Assembly (NCBI RefSeq): GCF_031822435.1
Contig: NZ_JAVQLW010000002.1
Location: 434,001 to 498,000 of the forward strand
Length of the DNA: 64,000 nucleotides
DNA from: Paracoccus sp. MBLB3053
Lineage (GTDB): Bacteria; Pseudomonadota; Alphaproteobacteria; Rhodobacterales; Rhodobacteraceae
Reading direction: 5' to 3'
Shown: positions 46,551 to 56,195 of the stretch, piece by piece
How the letters are laid out: each line of letters opens with the position of its first letter
Position numbering within the stretch: position 1 is the stretch's first letter
The notes under the pieces: model-generated
Database searches by the model: none
What the model was told of the DNA's origin: nothing
Seen by the model: only the letters and a program-made list of their open reading frames with translations
Program-made: the position numbers and the translations under genes

Positions 46551-47546
46551 ATGTTTCCCATTCGTCAGCTCCGCAGCGCAGGCACGCTGGTTTCCGCCTC
46601 GGGCGCGGCGGCATCCATACTTCGTGCCCGCGCCGCAGAATGGGAGGTCGATCTTGTCGAGACCTGCGACCGGCTGACTCTTCACGTCTGGGGCAGCGAA
46701 CTCTCTCTTGTGACCGAGGATGGACTGGTGCGCATCGAATTGAAGGCACCGGAACAGCGCCTGATCGGCACGCTGCAGGACAGCGCGACGGAACTGTTTG
46801 AAAGCCACGGCATCGACATCCGCTGGGACAGCGTCAACGAAGGAGAACTTGCGCCCGGCCTGTCGCTGATGAAGTTAGTTTCGATCAGGCGTCGCAGCCC
46901 CGGTTTCATTCGGGTCAGGGTTTCCGGTCCGGATGCGGTCCGCTTCGGCCAGGGAAGCCTGCACTTTCGGCTTCTGCTTCCTGCGAAAGGACGCGAGCCG
47001 GTCTGGCCCAGGATCGCATCGAATGGTCGCACCCGTTGGCCGGATGGAAAGAACGCATTGCACCGGCCGGTGTATACCGTGATCGAGCAAAGGGATGATT
47101 GGGTAGAGTTCGACATCTTCAACCATTCCGGCAGCCCGACATGCGATTGGACCCAAGAGGCCCAGCCCGGCGAAACGGTCGGGCTGATGGGGCCTGGCGG
47201 AGGCTGGTGTCCGACGGCAGATGAGCTTTGGTTGTTCGGAGACGAAACCGCGCTGCCCGCGATCGCAAGAATGTTGAAACTTACGACCGGTAGGGTCCGG
47301 GCCTTCGTTCGCGCCGAGGCCGATGACCTTGATGAGCTTGCGTCCGACCCACGTGTCACCCAGTGCGACGATCTTCGTGACGCGATGGCTGAAGCGTGCT
47401 TCGATCCGGCCGCGGATCTGCACGTCTGGTTCGCGGGGCACGCGCGGGACGCTCGCGAAGCGCGCCACCATCTGGCGGCGCGCGGCCTGAACAAGCGTCA
47501 GTTCACAGCTGCCGCCTATTGGGGTCAGCCAGACAGCGCCGCGTAA
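46551..47546 (+). CDS. Siderophore-interacting protein (ViuB-type ferric-siderophore reductase) with DUF2218 N-terminus
   Basis: A 331-residue protein. The first ~95 residues resemble DUF2218 (VDLVETCDRLTLHVWGSELSLVTEDGLVRIELKA). Then comes the FAD-binding SIP domain with RPVYTVIEQRDDWVEFDIFNHSGSPTCDWTQEAQPGETVGLMGPGG, and the C-terminal NAD(P)H part with LWLFGDETALPAIARML and FTAAAYWGQ. It reduces Fe(III)-siderophore in the cytoplasm to release iron. GGAAGGA lies 5 bases before the ATG. Convergent with, and overlapping by 22 bases, the siderophore uptake operon. Confidence 0.9.
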   Translation: MFPIRQLRSAGTLVSASGAAASILRARAAEWEVDLVETCDRLTLHVWGSELSLVTEDGLVRIELKAPEQRLIGTLQDSATELFESHGIDIRWDSVNEGELAPGLSLMKLVSIRRRSPGFIRVRVSGPDAVRFGQGSLHFRLLLPAKGREPVWPRIASNGRTRWPDGKNALHRPVYTVIEQRDDWVEFDIFNHSGSPTCDWTQEAQPGETVGLMGPGGGWCPTADELWLFGDETALPAIARMLKLTTGRVRAFVRAEADDLDELASDPRVTQCDDLRDAMAEACFDPAADLHVWFAGHARDAREARHHLAARGLNKRQFTAAAYWGQPDSAA

Positions 47547-49225
47547 ACGCCGCCCTGCTCGACCAGCACGCCGTGCTGTCCGACTTCGACGATCTGGCCT
47601 TCCTGCATGACGACAATACGATCCGCATTGCGGATTGTACCCAGCCTATGTGCGATGACCAAAGTCGTCCGCCCAACAGCCAACGCATCAAGTGCCGCCT
47701 GAATTTCCCGTTCGGTCTGGCTGTCCAAGGCCGACGTCGCCTCGTCCAGAATGAGGATAGGAGGGTTCTTCAAGAAGGCCCGCGCGATGGCGACGCGTTG
47801 CTTCTGGCCGCCAGATAGCATGACGCCACGCTCTCCGACCACGGTATCGAGTCCTTCGGGCAGGTTTTCGATCATCGGGCCAAGCTGTGCCTGACGCGCC
47901 GCCTCGAAGATTTCGCCATCCGAGGCCCCCAGTCGACCGTAGGCGATGTTGTCCCGAAGCGTGCCGCCAAACAGGAAGACATCCTGGCTGACAAGACCAA
48001 TCTGACGGCGCAGGCTGTTAAGCTTCATGCCCTCAAGCGGAATTCCGTCTACCGTGATATGCCCCGATGTCGGCTCGTAGAAGCGCGGGAGCAAGGCAAG
48101 AAGCGTCGTCTTGCCGGCACCGGAGGGCCCGACGAAAGCAACCGTCTCCCCTGCCCTGATGGCAAGATCAATCCCCTTGATGATCGGGCGCGCGCCGTCA
48201 TACGAAAAACTCACATCGTCAAACCGGATGTCTCCGCGAAGCTTCGGGGCATCTATTGCGTCAGGACCGTCCTTGATCTCTGGCTCGGTCGCCAGGAGTT
48301 CCTGATAGCGGCGAAAACCCGCTATTCCGCGGGGATAGGTTTCGATCACGGCCGCGATCTTCTCGAGCGGCCGATAGAAAACCCCGACCAGCAGAAGAAA
48401 TCCCACAAATCCGCCTGTCGTCAGGTTTCCCGACAGGACGAAGCTCGCGCCAACGACCATCACCACGACCTGCACGAGCCGAAGTCCCATGTATTGCAGC
48501 GCAGAAGACACCGCCATCACCCGATAGGCCTGCAGCTTGGTGTCGCGGTAGCTTTGGTTGTCGGTGGCGAAAAGCTCGGTTTCGTGCTTTTCATTGCCGA
48601 AGGCCTGCACCACGCGAACCCCACCCAGAGCTTCCTCGAGGCGCACGTTGAAATCCCCGACCCTGGAGTAGATCGCCCGCCAGGTCCGGGTCATGCGGCC
48701 GCCATAGACAATGACCAGCACCAGCATCGCCGGAACGATCACCGCAACGATAAGCGCAAGCTGCGGATTGATGGCGAACATCAGGATGAACGCCCCGACA
48801 AAGGTCATCAGTGCGATGAATGCGTCTTCGGGCCCATGATGGGCGACCTCGCCAATCTCCTCGAGATCGCGCGTTACGCGTGCAACCAGCTTGCCGGTCC
48901 GCGCCCGATCATACCAGCGCCAGCTCAGCCGGGTCAGGTGGTCAAAGGCGCGGGCGCGCATCTCGGTTTCGATGTTGATGCCAAGCTTGTGACCCCAATA
49001 GATCACGATTGACATGAGACCCGTGTTGACGACGTAAAGCAGCATCAGTCCGACTGCCGCCAGAACCGTCACCTCCCAGTTACCTTGGGGAAGCAGGTGG
49101 TCGATGAACGCCGTGATCGCCAGCGGAAAGGCAAGCTCAAGCAGCCCTGACAACACGGCGCAGCCGAAATCGAGCCAGAAAAGCCCCATCCAGGGCCGGT
49201 AATAGCTGAAGAATTCTTTCAGCAT
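47525..49225 (-). CDS. ABC exporter, fused membrane and ATPase domains
   Basis: A 566-residue half-transporter: six membrane helices in the first ~320 residues, then an ATPase with Walker A GPSGAGKTT, LVSQDVFLFGGTLRDNIAYG, signature LSGGQKQRVAIARA and Walker B ILILDEATSALD. This is a MsbA/multidrug-type exporter that works as a homodimer. It starts 12 bases after fhuC on the same strand, so it probably belongs to the siderophore operon. A role in siderophore recycling or export is inferred. Confidence 0.9.
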   Translation of the reverse strand: MLKEFFSYYRPWMGLFWLDFGCAVLSGLLELAFPLAITAFIDHLLPQGNWEVTVLAAVGLMLLYVVNTGLMSIVIYWGHKLGINIETEMRARAFDHLTRLSWRWYDRARTGKLVARVTRDLEEIGEVAHHGPEDAFIALMTFVGAFILMFAINPQLALIVAVIVPAMLVLVIVYGGRMTRTWRAIYSRVGDFNVRLEEALGGVRVVQAFGNEKHETELFATDNQSYRDTKLQAYRVMAVSSALQYMGLRLVQVVVMVVGASFVLSGNLTTGGFVGFLLLVGVFYRPLEKIAAVIETYPRGIAGFRRYQELLATEPEIKDGPDAIDAPKLRGDIRFDDVSFSYDGARPIIKGIDLAIRAGETVAFVGPSGAGKTTLLALLPRFYEPTSGHITVDGIPLEGMKLNSLRRQIGLVSQDVFLFGGTLRDNIAYGRLGASDGEIFEAARQAQLGPMIENLPEGLDTVVGERGVMLSGGQKQRVAIARAFLKNPPILILDEATSALDSQTEREIQAALDALAVGRTTLVIAHRLGTIRNADRIVVMQEGQIVEVGQHGVLVEQGGVYAALSG

Positions 49226-49237
49226 CTCGTTCCTTTC

Positions 49238-50014
49238 TCAAGCGGGGATGGCGACAAGGCCTCCATCCTCGCGTCGCAAGACCTGCATCGGCAGGCCGTA
49301 GATCTTGGCAAGCACATCGGGGCGCATCAGCTCGTCCGGGCTGCCCTGCATGGCAAGCCGCCCACCTTTGAGCGCAATCACATGGTCGCAGAATCGCGCC
49401 GCCATGTTCACTTCGTGAAGCACAACGACCGCACTGCGGTTCTGTGCATGGCACATCCTTCGGACAAGTGACAGAACCTCGACTTGATGGGCTATGTCGA
49501 GTGCCGAGATGGGCTCGTCCAGAAGCAGGGTCTGGGCTTGCTGTGCGACCATCATGGCAAGCCAGACGCGCTGCCGCTCACCGCCCGAAAGCGTGTCGAC
49601 AAGCCGATCCGCGAAGGGCTCGACCGCGCATTCGGCAAGGGCCGCGCCAACTGCGGCGTGATCCCTTTCGCCGAAACGTCCCAGCGCCCCGTGCCAAGGA
49701 TAGCGTCCCAATGCGACGAGTTCACGCACGGTCATGCCTTCCGCCGAGGGTGTCGTCTGAGGCATGAAAGCCAAGGCGCGAGCGTGTTCGCGTGCAGGCC
49801 AGTCCCAACTGTCCCTGCCGCAGAAACTGACCCGTCCCGAGGACATGGGCACTTGACGGGCCAATACCTTGAGCAGCGTGGATTTGCCCGAGCCGTTATG
49901 CCCAATCAACGCGACGACCTGCCCCTGCGGCAGATCAAGGCTGAGATTGTCGAGCAAGCGGCGGCCAGGGACATCGACCGAGAGTTCCGAAATGGTAAAC
50001 AGGGCGTCCGTCAT
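49238..50014 (-). CDS. fhuC: Ferric-siderophore ABC transporter ATPase
   Basis: A 258-residue FepC/FhuC-type ATPase: Walker A GHNGSGKST, signature LSGGERQRVWLAMMVAQQ, Walker B LLLDEPISALD and VVVLHEVNMAARFCDHVIAL. The frame is open far upstream, but ATG 50014 overlaps the permease stop (ATGA) and starts MTDALFTISELSVDVPGRRLL. It powers siderophore import through FhuB. Confidence 0.93.
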   Translation of the reverse strand: MTDALFTISELSVDVPGRRLLDNLSLDLPQGQVVALIGHNGSGKSTLLKVLARQVPMSSGRVSFCGRDSWDWPAREHARALAFMPQTTPSAEGMTVRELVALGRYPWHGALGRFGERDHAAVGAALAECAVEPFADRLVDTLSGGERQRVWLAMMVAQQAQTLLLDEPISALDIAHQVEVLSLVRRMCHAQNRSAVVVLHEVNMAARFCDHVIALKGGRLAMQGSPDELMRPDVLAKIYGLPMQVLRREDGGLVAIPA

Positions 50015-51984
50015 CGCCGCATCCTCATCATCAACCAGACGAGCCAGGGCGCCCCGAGAAGAGACGCGAAGAGACCCAAGGGAAGTTCGTAGGGGAAACC
50101 CGCCATTCGTGCTCCGAAATCCGCCGAGATCATCAGGATGGCGCCGATCAGGGCTGCGCCACAGATATGATCTCGCGCGCGCGCGAACCCCAACCGGCGG
50201 GCCATGTGAGGCGCCATTAGCCCCACGAAACTGAGCGGTCCGACAAGGACCGTTGCGGCCCCCGTCGCAATTCCGGCAATGGCAACAAGCCCGAGCCGCG
50301 CCCTTGTCAGCGGCACGCCCAGGCCGGAAGCGACTTCGGAACCCAAGGGAAGAAGTTCCAGCCAGCGCCAAGCACCCAAAGCCAGCATCACGACGATCAA
50401 GGCAAGCGCTGCCAGCACAGCGGCCTGAGCCGGACCGACGTTCCCCGAAGAGCCGCTAAGCCAGGCAAGGACCTGCCAGGATTGCGCGCTTCCGGTCGCC
50501 ATAAGGGCCGAAAGCAATGCGGCGGCCATGGATGACACCGCGATCCCTGCCAGCAAGATCCGCTCGGCCGGCATGTCGCGCCTGCTGGCAAATCTTGAAA
50601 CAAGGATCAGCGCGACGGCGCCTCCCAGCATCGTCCCGATCATTCGTTCCGTCGGCCCAGGTGAAACCATGAGAAACAGCACAGCGGCATAGCCGATCGA
50701 GGCGCCGCCAGAAACGCCCAGCACCTCCGGCGAAGCAAGGGGATTGGCGGTCATACGTTGCAAGATCGCGCCCGCAATCGCCAGCAGCGAACCGGCTGCA
50801 CCGGCCGCGATCAATCGGGGCAAGCGCAGCGGAAGGAAGTCGCGAAAACTGTTCCAATCGAGAACGGCCCATCCCTGCGGAACCCGTCCGATCCAGACCA
50901 GAAGAACTGCCAATACGACAGTCGCGACAACAAGGGCAATCAGCACCCTGCCCGGTCGATCAAGCCGCGGCGCGGGCCCCTCGGCCGCTTCGGTGCCGGG
51001 CGGGGTCGAGCCACGAAGGCGCGGCAGCAGCCAGATCAGCAATGGTCCGCCGATGAGGCCGGTCAGGGCCCCGGTTGGGAACATTTCTCCGGTGAGGTCG
51101 GAGAGCCCGAGCACCACGCCGTCGCATGCAGAAAGCAGGATGGCCCCCAAGAAAGGAGCAAGCGCCAGCACCTGTCCCATTGTTCTAGCCCCAAGGCTGC
51201 GCGCGAACGCCGGGGCCGCCAGTCCGACAAAGCCGATCAACCCCAGTTCGGCTGAAACTGCGCCCGCCAGGAAAACGGCCAGGATGATCACGGCGAAACG
51301 TATCGCGGCGACGTTCAGTCCTAGGGCTCCGGCTCCGGCTGCACCCAGGGAAAGCACCCTGAGCGGACGCGCGAGCAGCGCCGCCCCGGCTGCGCCCGAG
51401 ATGAGCACCAAACCGAGCGAGCGCACACCGCCCCAATCCTGCTGCACCAGAGAGCCGCCGTTCCAGATCACCAGCGACAGGAGATACTCGCCCCGGGACA
51501 GCGTGATTGCGGTTGCGATCGCCGAGGCCGTCATGCCGACAAGCATCCCCGCGATCACCATCGTAACGGGCGCGAAGGCGCGCCGCGCACCAATCAACAT
51601 GACCAGCGCGGCCGCCGTGCCCGCTCCGGCAAGGGCAACGACCCAGCGGCCCTGCTCCAGAAGAGCCGGCGCGTAGATCGTCGTCATCACCAATGCAAGC
51701 TGGGCTCCAGCCGATATTCCCAATGTCGTCGGATCGGCGACAGGATTGCGCAGCACGGCCTGCAAGAGTGCCCCCGCCAATCCAAGGATCGCGCCCGCCA
51801 TCAAAGCGATTGCGCCGCGCGGCATCACCCCGAACGCAAAAAGGATCTGGTCGACCTTCATCGTGCTGGCGTCGAAGGGAAACGCGGGCCAGTCGGTTGG
51901 AAGCAGCCTAAGCGCTGCCAGAAACCAGAGAACCGCAGCGAAAAGAAATGCGGCGAGCAAGGCAAGCCAGGTACGTGTTGTCAT
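50011..51984 (-). CDS. fhuB: Ferric-hydroxamate ABC permease, fused double length
   Basis: A 657-residue permease of two tandem FecCD domains, each about 320 residues. The repeat is clear from GALLQAVLRNPVADPTTLGISAGAQLALV in the first half and GAILQRMTANPLASPEVLGVSGGASIGYA in the second, and from GLIGFVGLAAPAFAR versus GPLSFVGLMAPHMAR. Fusion of two permeases is the FhuB hallmark, which points to hydroxamate siderophores such as ferrichrome. ATG 51984 overlaps the fhuD stop. Confidence 0.94.
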   Translation of the reverse strand: MTTRTWLALLAAFLFAAVLWFLAALRLLPTDWPAFPFDASTMKVDQILFAFGVMPRGAIALMAGAILGLAGALLQAVLRNPVADPTTLGISAGAQLALVMTTIYAPALLEQGRWVVALAGAGTAAALVMLIGARRAFAPVTMVIAGMLVGMTASAIATAITLSRGEYLLSLVIWNGGSLVQQDWGGVRSLGLVLISGAAGAALLARPLRVLSLGAAGAGALGLNVAAIRFAVIILAVFLAGAVSAELGLIGFVGLAAPAFARSLGARTMGQVLALAPFLGAILLSACDGVVLGLSDLTGEMFPTGALTGLIGGPLLIWLLPRLRGSTPPGTEAAEGPAPRLDRPGRVLIALVVATVVLAVLLVWIGRVPQGWAVLDWNSFRDFLPLRLPRLIAAGAAGSLLAIAGAILQRMTANPLASPEVLGVSGGASIGYAAVLFLMVSPGPTERMIGTMLGGAVALILVSRFASRRDMPAERILLAGIAVSSMAAALLSALMATGSAQSWQVLAWLSGSSGNVGPAQAAVLAALALIVVMLALGAWRWLELLPLGSEVASGLGVPLTRARLGLVAIAGIATGAATVLVGPLSFVGLMAPHMARRLGFARARDHICGAALIGAILMISADFGARMAGFPYELPLGLFASLLGAPWLVWLMMRMRR

Positions 51985-52865
51985 GTTCTTATCGGCCCCG
52001 CCTCGAAGGCTTCGACAAGCAGCGTTGCAAATCGAAGGGCCGAAGGCAGCCCGCCATAGACATTGATCTCGGGCAATTGGTAAAGCCTGCCTTCCGAAAT
52101 CGGAGGAAGCGCACGCCAAAGCATGCTGTTCGACAGACCGGCGCGCGCCTCGATCGGAACGTCGCCAATGATGACAAGACGAGCTTCGGGCATATCGGCC
52201 AGCCTCTCGATCGGCAGCGGCGCACGGAAACTGAACTGCGTTTTCGCGGCCCAGGCGTTATTCAGACCCAGCCGCGCGAGGGCATCTCCGGGAAGGCTGT
52301 CGAATCCGAATGCCCGCAGGTGCCTTTCGTCGCCAATGTTGACAAGGCAGACGGGTCGATCCCGGAATGAATGAAGCCGCGTAGACAGGTTTGCGAACGT
52401 TTGGTCCGCAAGCGCCATCGCCGCGCGGGCCGCACCCCTTGCGCCGATCGTGCGCCCGAGCTCAACGAGCGCGGTTTCCATCTTGGCGAGGGGTGCCTCC
52501 CCCGGCATGTAAAACGGCAATGACACGACGGGTGCAATCGTGCGCAGCTTGGCCTCATGTGCAATATAGAACGGCGAGGTGAGGATGAAATCCGGACGGA
52601 TGAGTTGGAGCAGTTCGAAGTTCGGTGCGCCGCGCAGACCAAGATCGACCACGTCGTCGGGAATGACCGGCGACGGAGTTTCTGCGCGGTACCGGATGAG
52701 TTCGCAGGCGGCGACTGGCATATGACCGAGAGCCACCGCCGTTTCGAACATGGCCCAGTCGATCGCCGCCAGGCGCGTCCCCTGCCCCGTCTGCGCAAAG
52801 ACAGGCCCCGCCGCCGCGAATGCGACGGCGGAGCGCATGAAGGCTCGCCGGCCCAGATGGGCCAT
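51981..52865 (-). CDS. fhuD: Ferric-siderophore periplasmic binding protein, Tat-type signal
   Basis: A 294-residue FhuD-like protein. MAHLGRRAFMRSAVAFAAAGPVFAQ contains RRAFM, a twin-arginine signal, then AAIDWAMFETAVALGHMPVAA, GLRGAPNFELLQLIRPDFILTSPF and NIGDERHLRAFGFDSLPGDALARLGL. Class III binding fold linked by a long helix. It delivers siderophore to FhuB. ATG 52865 begins six bases after the receptor stop; a longer frame upstream runs into the receptor gene. Confidence 0.92.
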   Translation of the reverse strand: MAHLGRRAFMRSAVAFAAAGPVFAQTGQGTRLAAIDWAMFETAVALGHMPVAACELIRYRAETPSPVIPDDVVDLGLRGAPNFELLQLIRPDFILTSPFYIAHEAKLRTIAPVVSLPFYMPGEAPLAKMETALVELGRTIGARGAARAAMALADQTFANLSTRLHSFRDRPVCLVNIGDERHLRAFGFDSLPGDALARLGLNNAWAAKTQFSFRAPLPIERLADMPEARLVIIGDVPIEARAGLSNSMLWRALPPISEGRLYQLPEINVYGGLPSALRFATLLVEAFEAGPIRT

Positions 52866-52870
52866 CGATT

Positions 52871-54940
52871 TTACCACTTGTAAGTCAGCTTCGCCTGCAA
52901 TTCCCGGCCTTCGCCATAATAGCAACCAAAGCTGCCGCAGCTCGCGATATATTCCTCGTCGGTGACGTTGAAGACGTTGACCGATGCCACGATGTTGTCG
53001 CGGGCATAGCTTGCGGCAAGGTCGGCTACGGTCACCGAGTCGATCTTGTATTCGTTTGTCGTGTCACCATAGCGTTCGCCGATGTAGCGGACACCGCCGC
53101 CCGCGCGGATGCCGTTTCCGAAGTCTCGGTCAAGCCAGATGCTGGCGGAATTGTAGGGCGAGTTTGTCATCATCAGCCCATCCTGTGCCCCACCGTTCTG
53201 GTGCGCATCGTTATAGGTGTAGGCCGCGCGGACGTCCCAGCCCTCCGAAATCTCGGCTGTGGCCTCAAGCTCGACGCCGCGCGAATGCACCTCGCCGACC
53301 TGTTCCGCAAATCCGTCAACCAGTCGCGTGACATTCGTCTGCTTCAGGTCGTAGACGGCGGCGGTGATGAGGGCGTTGTAGTCAGTCGGTTGATACTTGA
53401 CGCCGACCTCCCATTGCTTGCCTTTGGTCGGCTCAAGCGTCGCACCATTGCGATCCGTCCCAATCTCCGGCTCGAACGAGGTGGCATAGCTGACATAAGG
53501 CGCGACGCCGTTCTCGAAGACATAAGAGAGCCCTGCCCGGCCAGTGGTTGCCTCATCTTCCTGCAACGGATCGGTCGTGCCCGCGAAATTGTTCCAGGAC
53601 GAGCCGCTTTGCTCGGCCCAGTCATGGCGAAGCGCAAATGTTCCACGCCAATTGCCAAGCGCGATTTCGTCCTGCGCGTAAACGCCAATCTGCTCGAGCG
53701 TCAAATCCTGGATGCTGCTGTACCAGGGCGATTTCGGAACCGACACGTTGTAATCAGGATCGCGCCAGTTCAGCGACGGAGCCGTGCCGAAATCGGTCGC
53801 ATTGCGACCGCTCCACCGACTGATATCAAGGCCAAAGAGCAGCTTATGGCTAAATGCGCCGGTCACGGCCTCACCTACCAGGCGGGTATCGACCTGGACG
53901 GTATCGCTTTCTTCGTCCTGATAGGTCGATCCGACGCTGATCAGATCTCCGGTCAGCCCGCTGGCATAGAAGCCGACATAGTCCCAGTCGAATTTCTGGT
54001 AGCGAAAGCCCTGCTCGAGCCGCCAGCCGTTATCCAGTTCGCGTTTGTATTCGACGCCGAGATTGAGCATTCGGCGATCGCTTTCGTCCGCATCGGGATA
54101 GCCAGCATACAGATCGCGCACGTCGTCTGCATCCGCGATTTCGGTCAGACCATAGGGCACGCCTGGCGGGGAGATCGGTGCATCCTTCTGATAGGACAGC
54201 ATGACATCGAGCGTAGAGGCATCGTCGAATTGCCAGCTTCCTGCGGCCGCAAGATAGCCACGCTCGTTCTCGAGCTCTTCGACCTGCTCATGATCCTTGC
54301 TTACGAGGCCGGTCAACCGCCAGGCAAAGGCATCCGATGCCGATCGGTTCATGTCAAAGAAGAGACTGCCGTTGTCACGCGTTCCGAAGCTGAGCCCGGC
54401 CTCGGAAAAATTGTCGAACTGGGCGTGCTTCTGAACCATGTTGATCAGGCCGCCAGGCGAGCCCGAACCATAAAGCGACGAAGACGGGCCACGCAGGACT
54501 TCGATCCGTTCGAGGCCGTAAAGCTCGAGCGACATCGCTCCGAAATCCCTGATCAGGTGGAGTCCGTTCAGATACTGCGAATTGCCCGCATCAAAACCCC
54601 GCAGATTGGGCTGGTCGAAGCGCGGGTCGGCACCAAAGGGCTCGGCAGTCACGCCCGCTGTATAGCGGAGCGCCTGTGACATGTTCTGAGCGCCCTGATC
54701 CTCGATCTGCTGGTTCGTAATCACCGACACGGATTGCTGGGTTTCCAGGACAGTCGCCTCGGTCTTGGTGGCGATCTGTGTCGTGGGCACGACATAGCCT
54801 TGCGTCGGTGCCGTGGCATCCAACACCACCTCATCAAGGACAACAGGGCTGGCCGCTCCTTCCGTCTGGGCATGGACAGGCAGCGCAAGGGCAAGAAAGC
54901 TGGTTCCGGCCAGCAGGAAAACGCGATGAGACAGCAGCAT
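52871..54940 (-). CDS. TonB-dependent siderophore receptor
   Basis: A 689-residue outer-membrane receptor. MLLSHRVFLLAGTSFLALALPVHAQ is the signal peptide. The plug contains ETQQSVSVITNQQIEDQGAQNMSQALRYTAGV and IEVLRGPSSSLYGSGSPGGLINMV. The barrel ends YGEGRELQAKLTYKW with terminal aromatic residue. FhuA/FoxA-like. ATG 54940 is preceded by GAAGAAGG; a TTG seven codons earlier is in frame. First gene of the operon that continues into fhuDBC and the exporter. Confidence 0.94.
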   Translation of the reverse strand: MLLSHRVFLLAGTSFLALALPVHAQTEGAASPVVLDEVVLDATAPTQGYVVPTTQIATKTEATVLETQQSVSVITNQQIEDQGAQNMSQALRYTAGVTAEPFGADPRFDQPNLRGFDAGNSQYLNGLHLIRDFGAMSLELYGLERIEVLRGPSSSLYGSGSPGGLINMVQKHAQFDNFSEAGLSFGTRDNGSLFFDMNRSASDAFAWRLTGLVSKDHEQVEELENERGYLAAAGSWQFDDASTLDVMLSYQKDAPISPPGVPYGLTEIADADDVRDLYAGYPDADESDRRMLNLGVEYKRELDNGWRLEQGFRYQKFDWDYVGFYASGLTGDLISVGSTYQDEESDTVQVDTRLVGEAVTGAFSHKLLFGLDISRWSGRNATDFGTAPSLNWRDPDYNVSVPKSPWYSSIQDLTLEQIGVYAQDEIALGNWRGTFALRHDWAEQSGSSWNNFAGTTDPLQEDEATTGRAGLSYVFENGVAPYVSYATSFEPEIGTDRNGATLEPTKGKQWEVGVKYQPTDYNALITAAVYDLKQTNVTRLVDGFAEQVGEVHSRGVELEATAEISEGWDVRAAYTYNDAHQNGGAQDGLMMTNSPYNSASIWLDRDFGNGIRAGGGVRYIGERYGDTTNEYKIDSVTVADLAASYARDNIVASVNVFNVTDEEYIASCGSFGCYYGEGRELQAKLTYKW

Positions 54941-55093
54941 TGTTATGCGCCCTTCTTCCAATAGAGCATCCTACCCAAGTTGCGCAGCAAGCAGGGCAGT
55001 GAGTACCTGACAAGTTTTATGGGCTATATCCATGCTTCAAATTTTCGTGGTTTGCAACTGGTCGCGAGATCTTGTCGTGATCACTGGTCGGGG

Positions 55094-55110
55094 GTCGTTC
55101 GTAACGACCA
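55094..55110. promoter_or_regulatory. Short palindrome between the replication gene and the siderophore operon
   Basis: GGTCGTT-CGT-AACGACC is a perfect 7-bp inverted repeat with a 3-base centre, 38 bases after the initiator stop and about 150 bases upstream of the receptor ATG. No T tract follows, so it is likelier a protein site or transcript-end stem than a strong terminator. Confidence 0.35.
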
Positions 55111-55147
55111 TCTCGATAGGATCGATCCCGTCAGGGTTGGTCCGACT

Positions 55148-55831
55148 TCAATAGGCAATCGATATGCGACGCAGGCCGGGGAATTCCTCTCGGGCGAGAT
55201 CTTCGATCCGTTTAAGATGATGGGTAAGGATATATTGTGCGACGAAGGCCGAAGGAGCATTCAGCAGCAGAAGCCCATCATCAAAGCTCTTGAACATCAG
55301 TTTGTCGAACCATGCGCCGTGAAGCCCAGGATCGCTCTGCGCGAGAGATGACAGCGTTCGCTCCCAAGCAGGTGAGTTTTCAGAGCTGCGCACTCGAAAG
55401 TCGACCCGAACAACTTTCTCTTCAGGCATTTCTCGAAGGGTTTTCTCGGTGCCCATTCTGGCCGAAAAATCAGGCCCCACATTTTGCCAGTGCGGCGCGC
55501 TCAGTCGCTGGATTTCGATGAGGTTCAGGCGATAGGCCCCTACCCTTCCCCGCACACCTTGCCGCAACTGAAGCAATATTTGCTTCTCGATGAGACGCTT
55601 GATCTCACGTTTGACCGTTCGCTCATCGACCGACCACATGCGTGCGAGATCCCGCTGCCCGACGCTGACCTCGTCGAGTTTCCAATTGTAGCGCGCTGTG
55701 ACCAGAGTCACGAGGCGTAGCATGGATGTTTGAAACCCGGGCGTGCCGTTCAGCCCTGCCAAGGCAATTGCCGTAAGCAGATCATATTTGTGCGAACCAG
55801 CCTGTGGCCCGGTCAATCGCTTCGGATCCAT
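55148..55831 (-). CDS. Plasmid replication initiator, DnaA-like type
   Basis: A 227-residue protein. Residues about 20-105 form a winged helix (VSVGQRDLARMWSVDERTVKREIKRLIEKQILLQLRQGVRGRVGAYRLNL). The last ~75 residues, from WERTLSSLAQSDPGLHGAWFDKLMFKSFDDGLLLLNAPSAFVAQYI, match the N-terminal domain I of DnaA (W-start, WF-x-L, APSxFV). There is no AAA+ ATPase domain. Rhodobacteraceae plasmids of the DnaA-like type carry such a replicase beside parAB. Divergent from parA across the probable origin. Domain I could recruit DnaB helicase (inference from DnaA biology). Confidence 0.8.
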   Translation of the reverse strand: MDPKRLTGPQAGSHKYDLLTAIALAGLNGTPGFQTSMLRLVTLVTARYNWKLDEVSVGQRDLARMWSVDERTVKREIKRLIEKQILLQLRQGVRGRVGAYRLNLIEIQRLSAPHWQNVGPDFSARMGTEKTLREMPEEKVVRVDFRVRSSENSPAWERTLSSLAQSDPGLHGAWFDKLMFKSFDDGLLLLNAPSAFVAQYILTHHLKRIEDLAREEFPGLRRISIAY

Positions 55832-55976
55832 TTCGCGTCCCTACTGCTCGGATCGGGTTCTTCGTCCCGATTCTCATGTAGAAGGAGAGTGATGCAACAT
55901 CCCGTGATCTGTCAACGAAAACCGAAAGACGGGATGAGGCGGCGCAGATTCAAAATTCAGGAAAATGAGGTTATAT

Positions 55977-56058
55977 TGGTGAAGGGTGACAGCCTGCTGT
56001 CACCAAGAACAGGCCGCTTTGTCACCTTATCGGCGAAAGTGACCGGGATTTTGTCACC
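55977..56058. repeat. Iteron-like TGTCACC repeats in the probable replication origin
   Basis: GGTGACAG (55985-55992) and CTGTCACC (55997-56004) form an 8-bp inverted repeat with a 4-base spacer. TTGTCACC recurs at 56019-56026 and 56051-56058, and TTGGTGA begins at 55977. Offsets of 22 and 32 bases between the direct copies are close to two and three helical turns. The intergenic region 55832-56195 contains no gene and is AT-rich near 55950-55980 and 56100-56170. Best candidate for oriV and initiator or ParA operator sites. Confidence 0.6.
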
Positions 56059-56195
56059 ATATCTTGCTGGGCGAGTCCGGAAATTCCCGTTTTTGCCTGA
56101 CCTGAGAGAAAAATCCGAAATGGCAAACTCGTCGTTTTGCGTTTCACCAAATTCGCGTTATTTAGATGCCAGTGAGGTAAAACAAGAGCGGTGTG

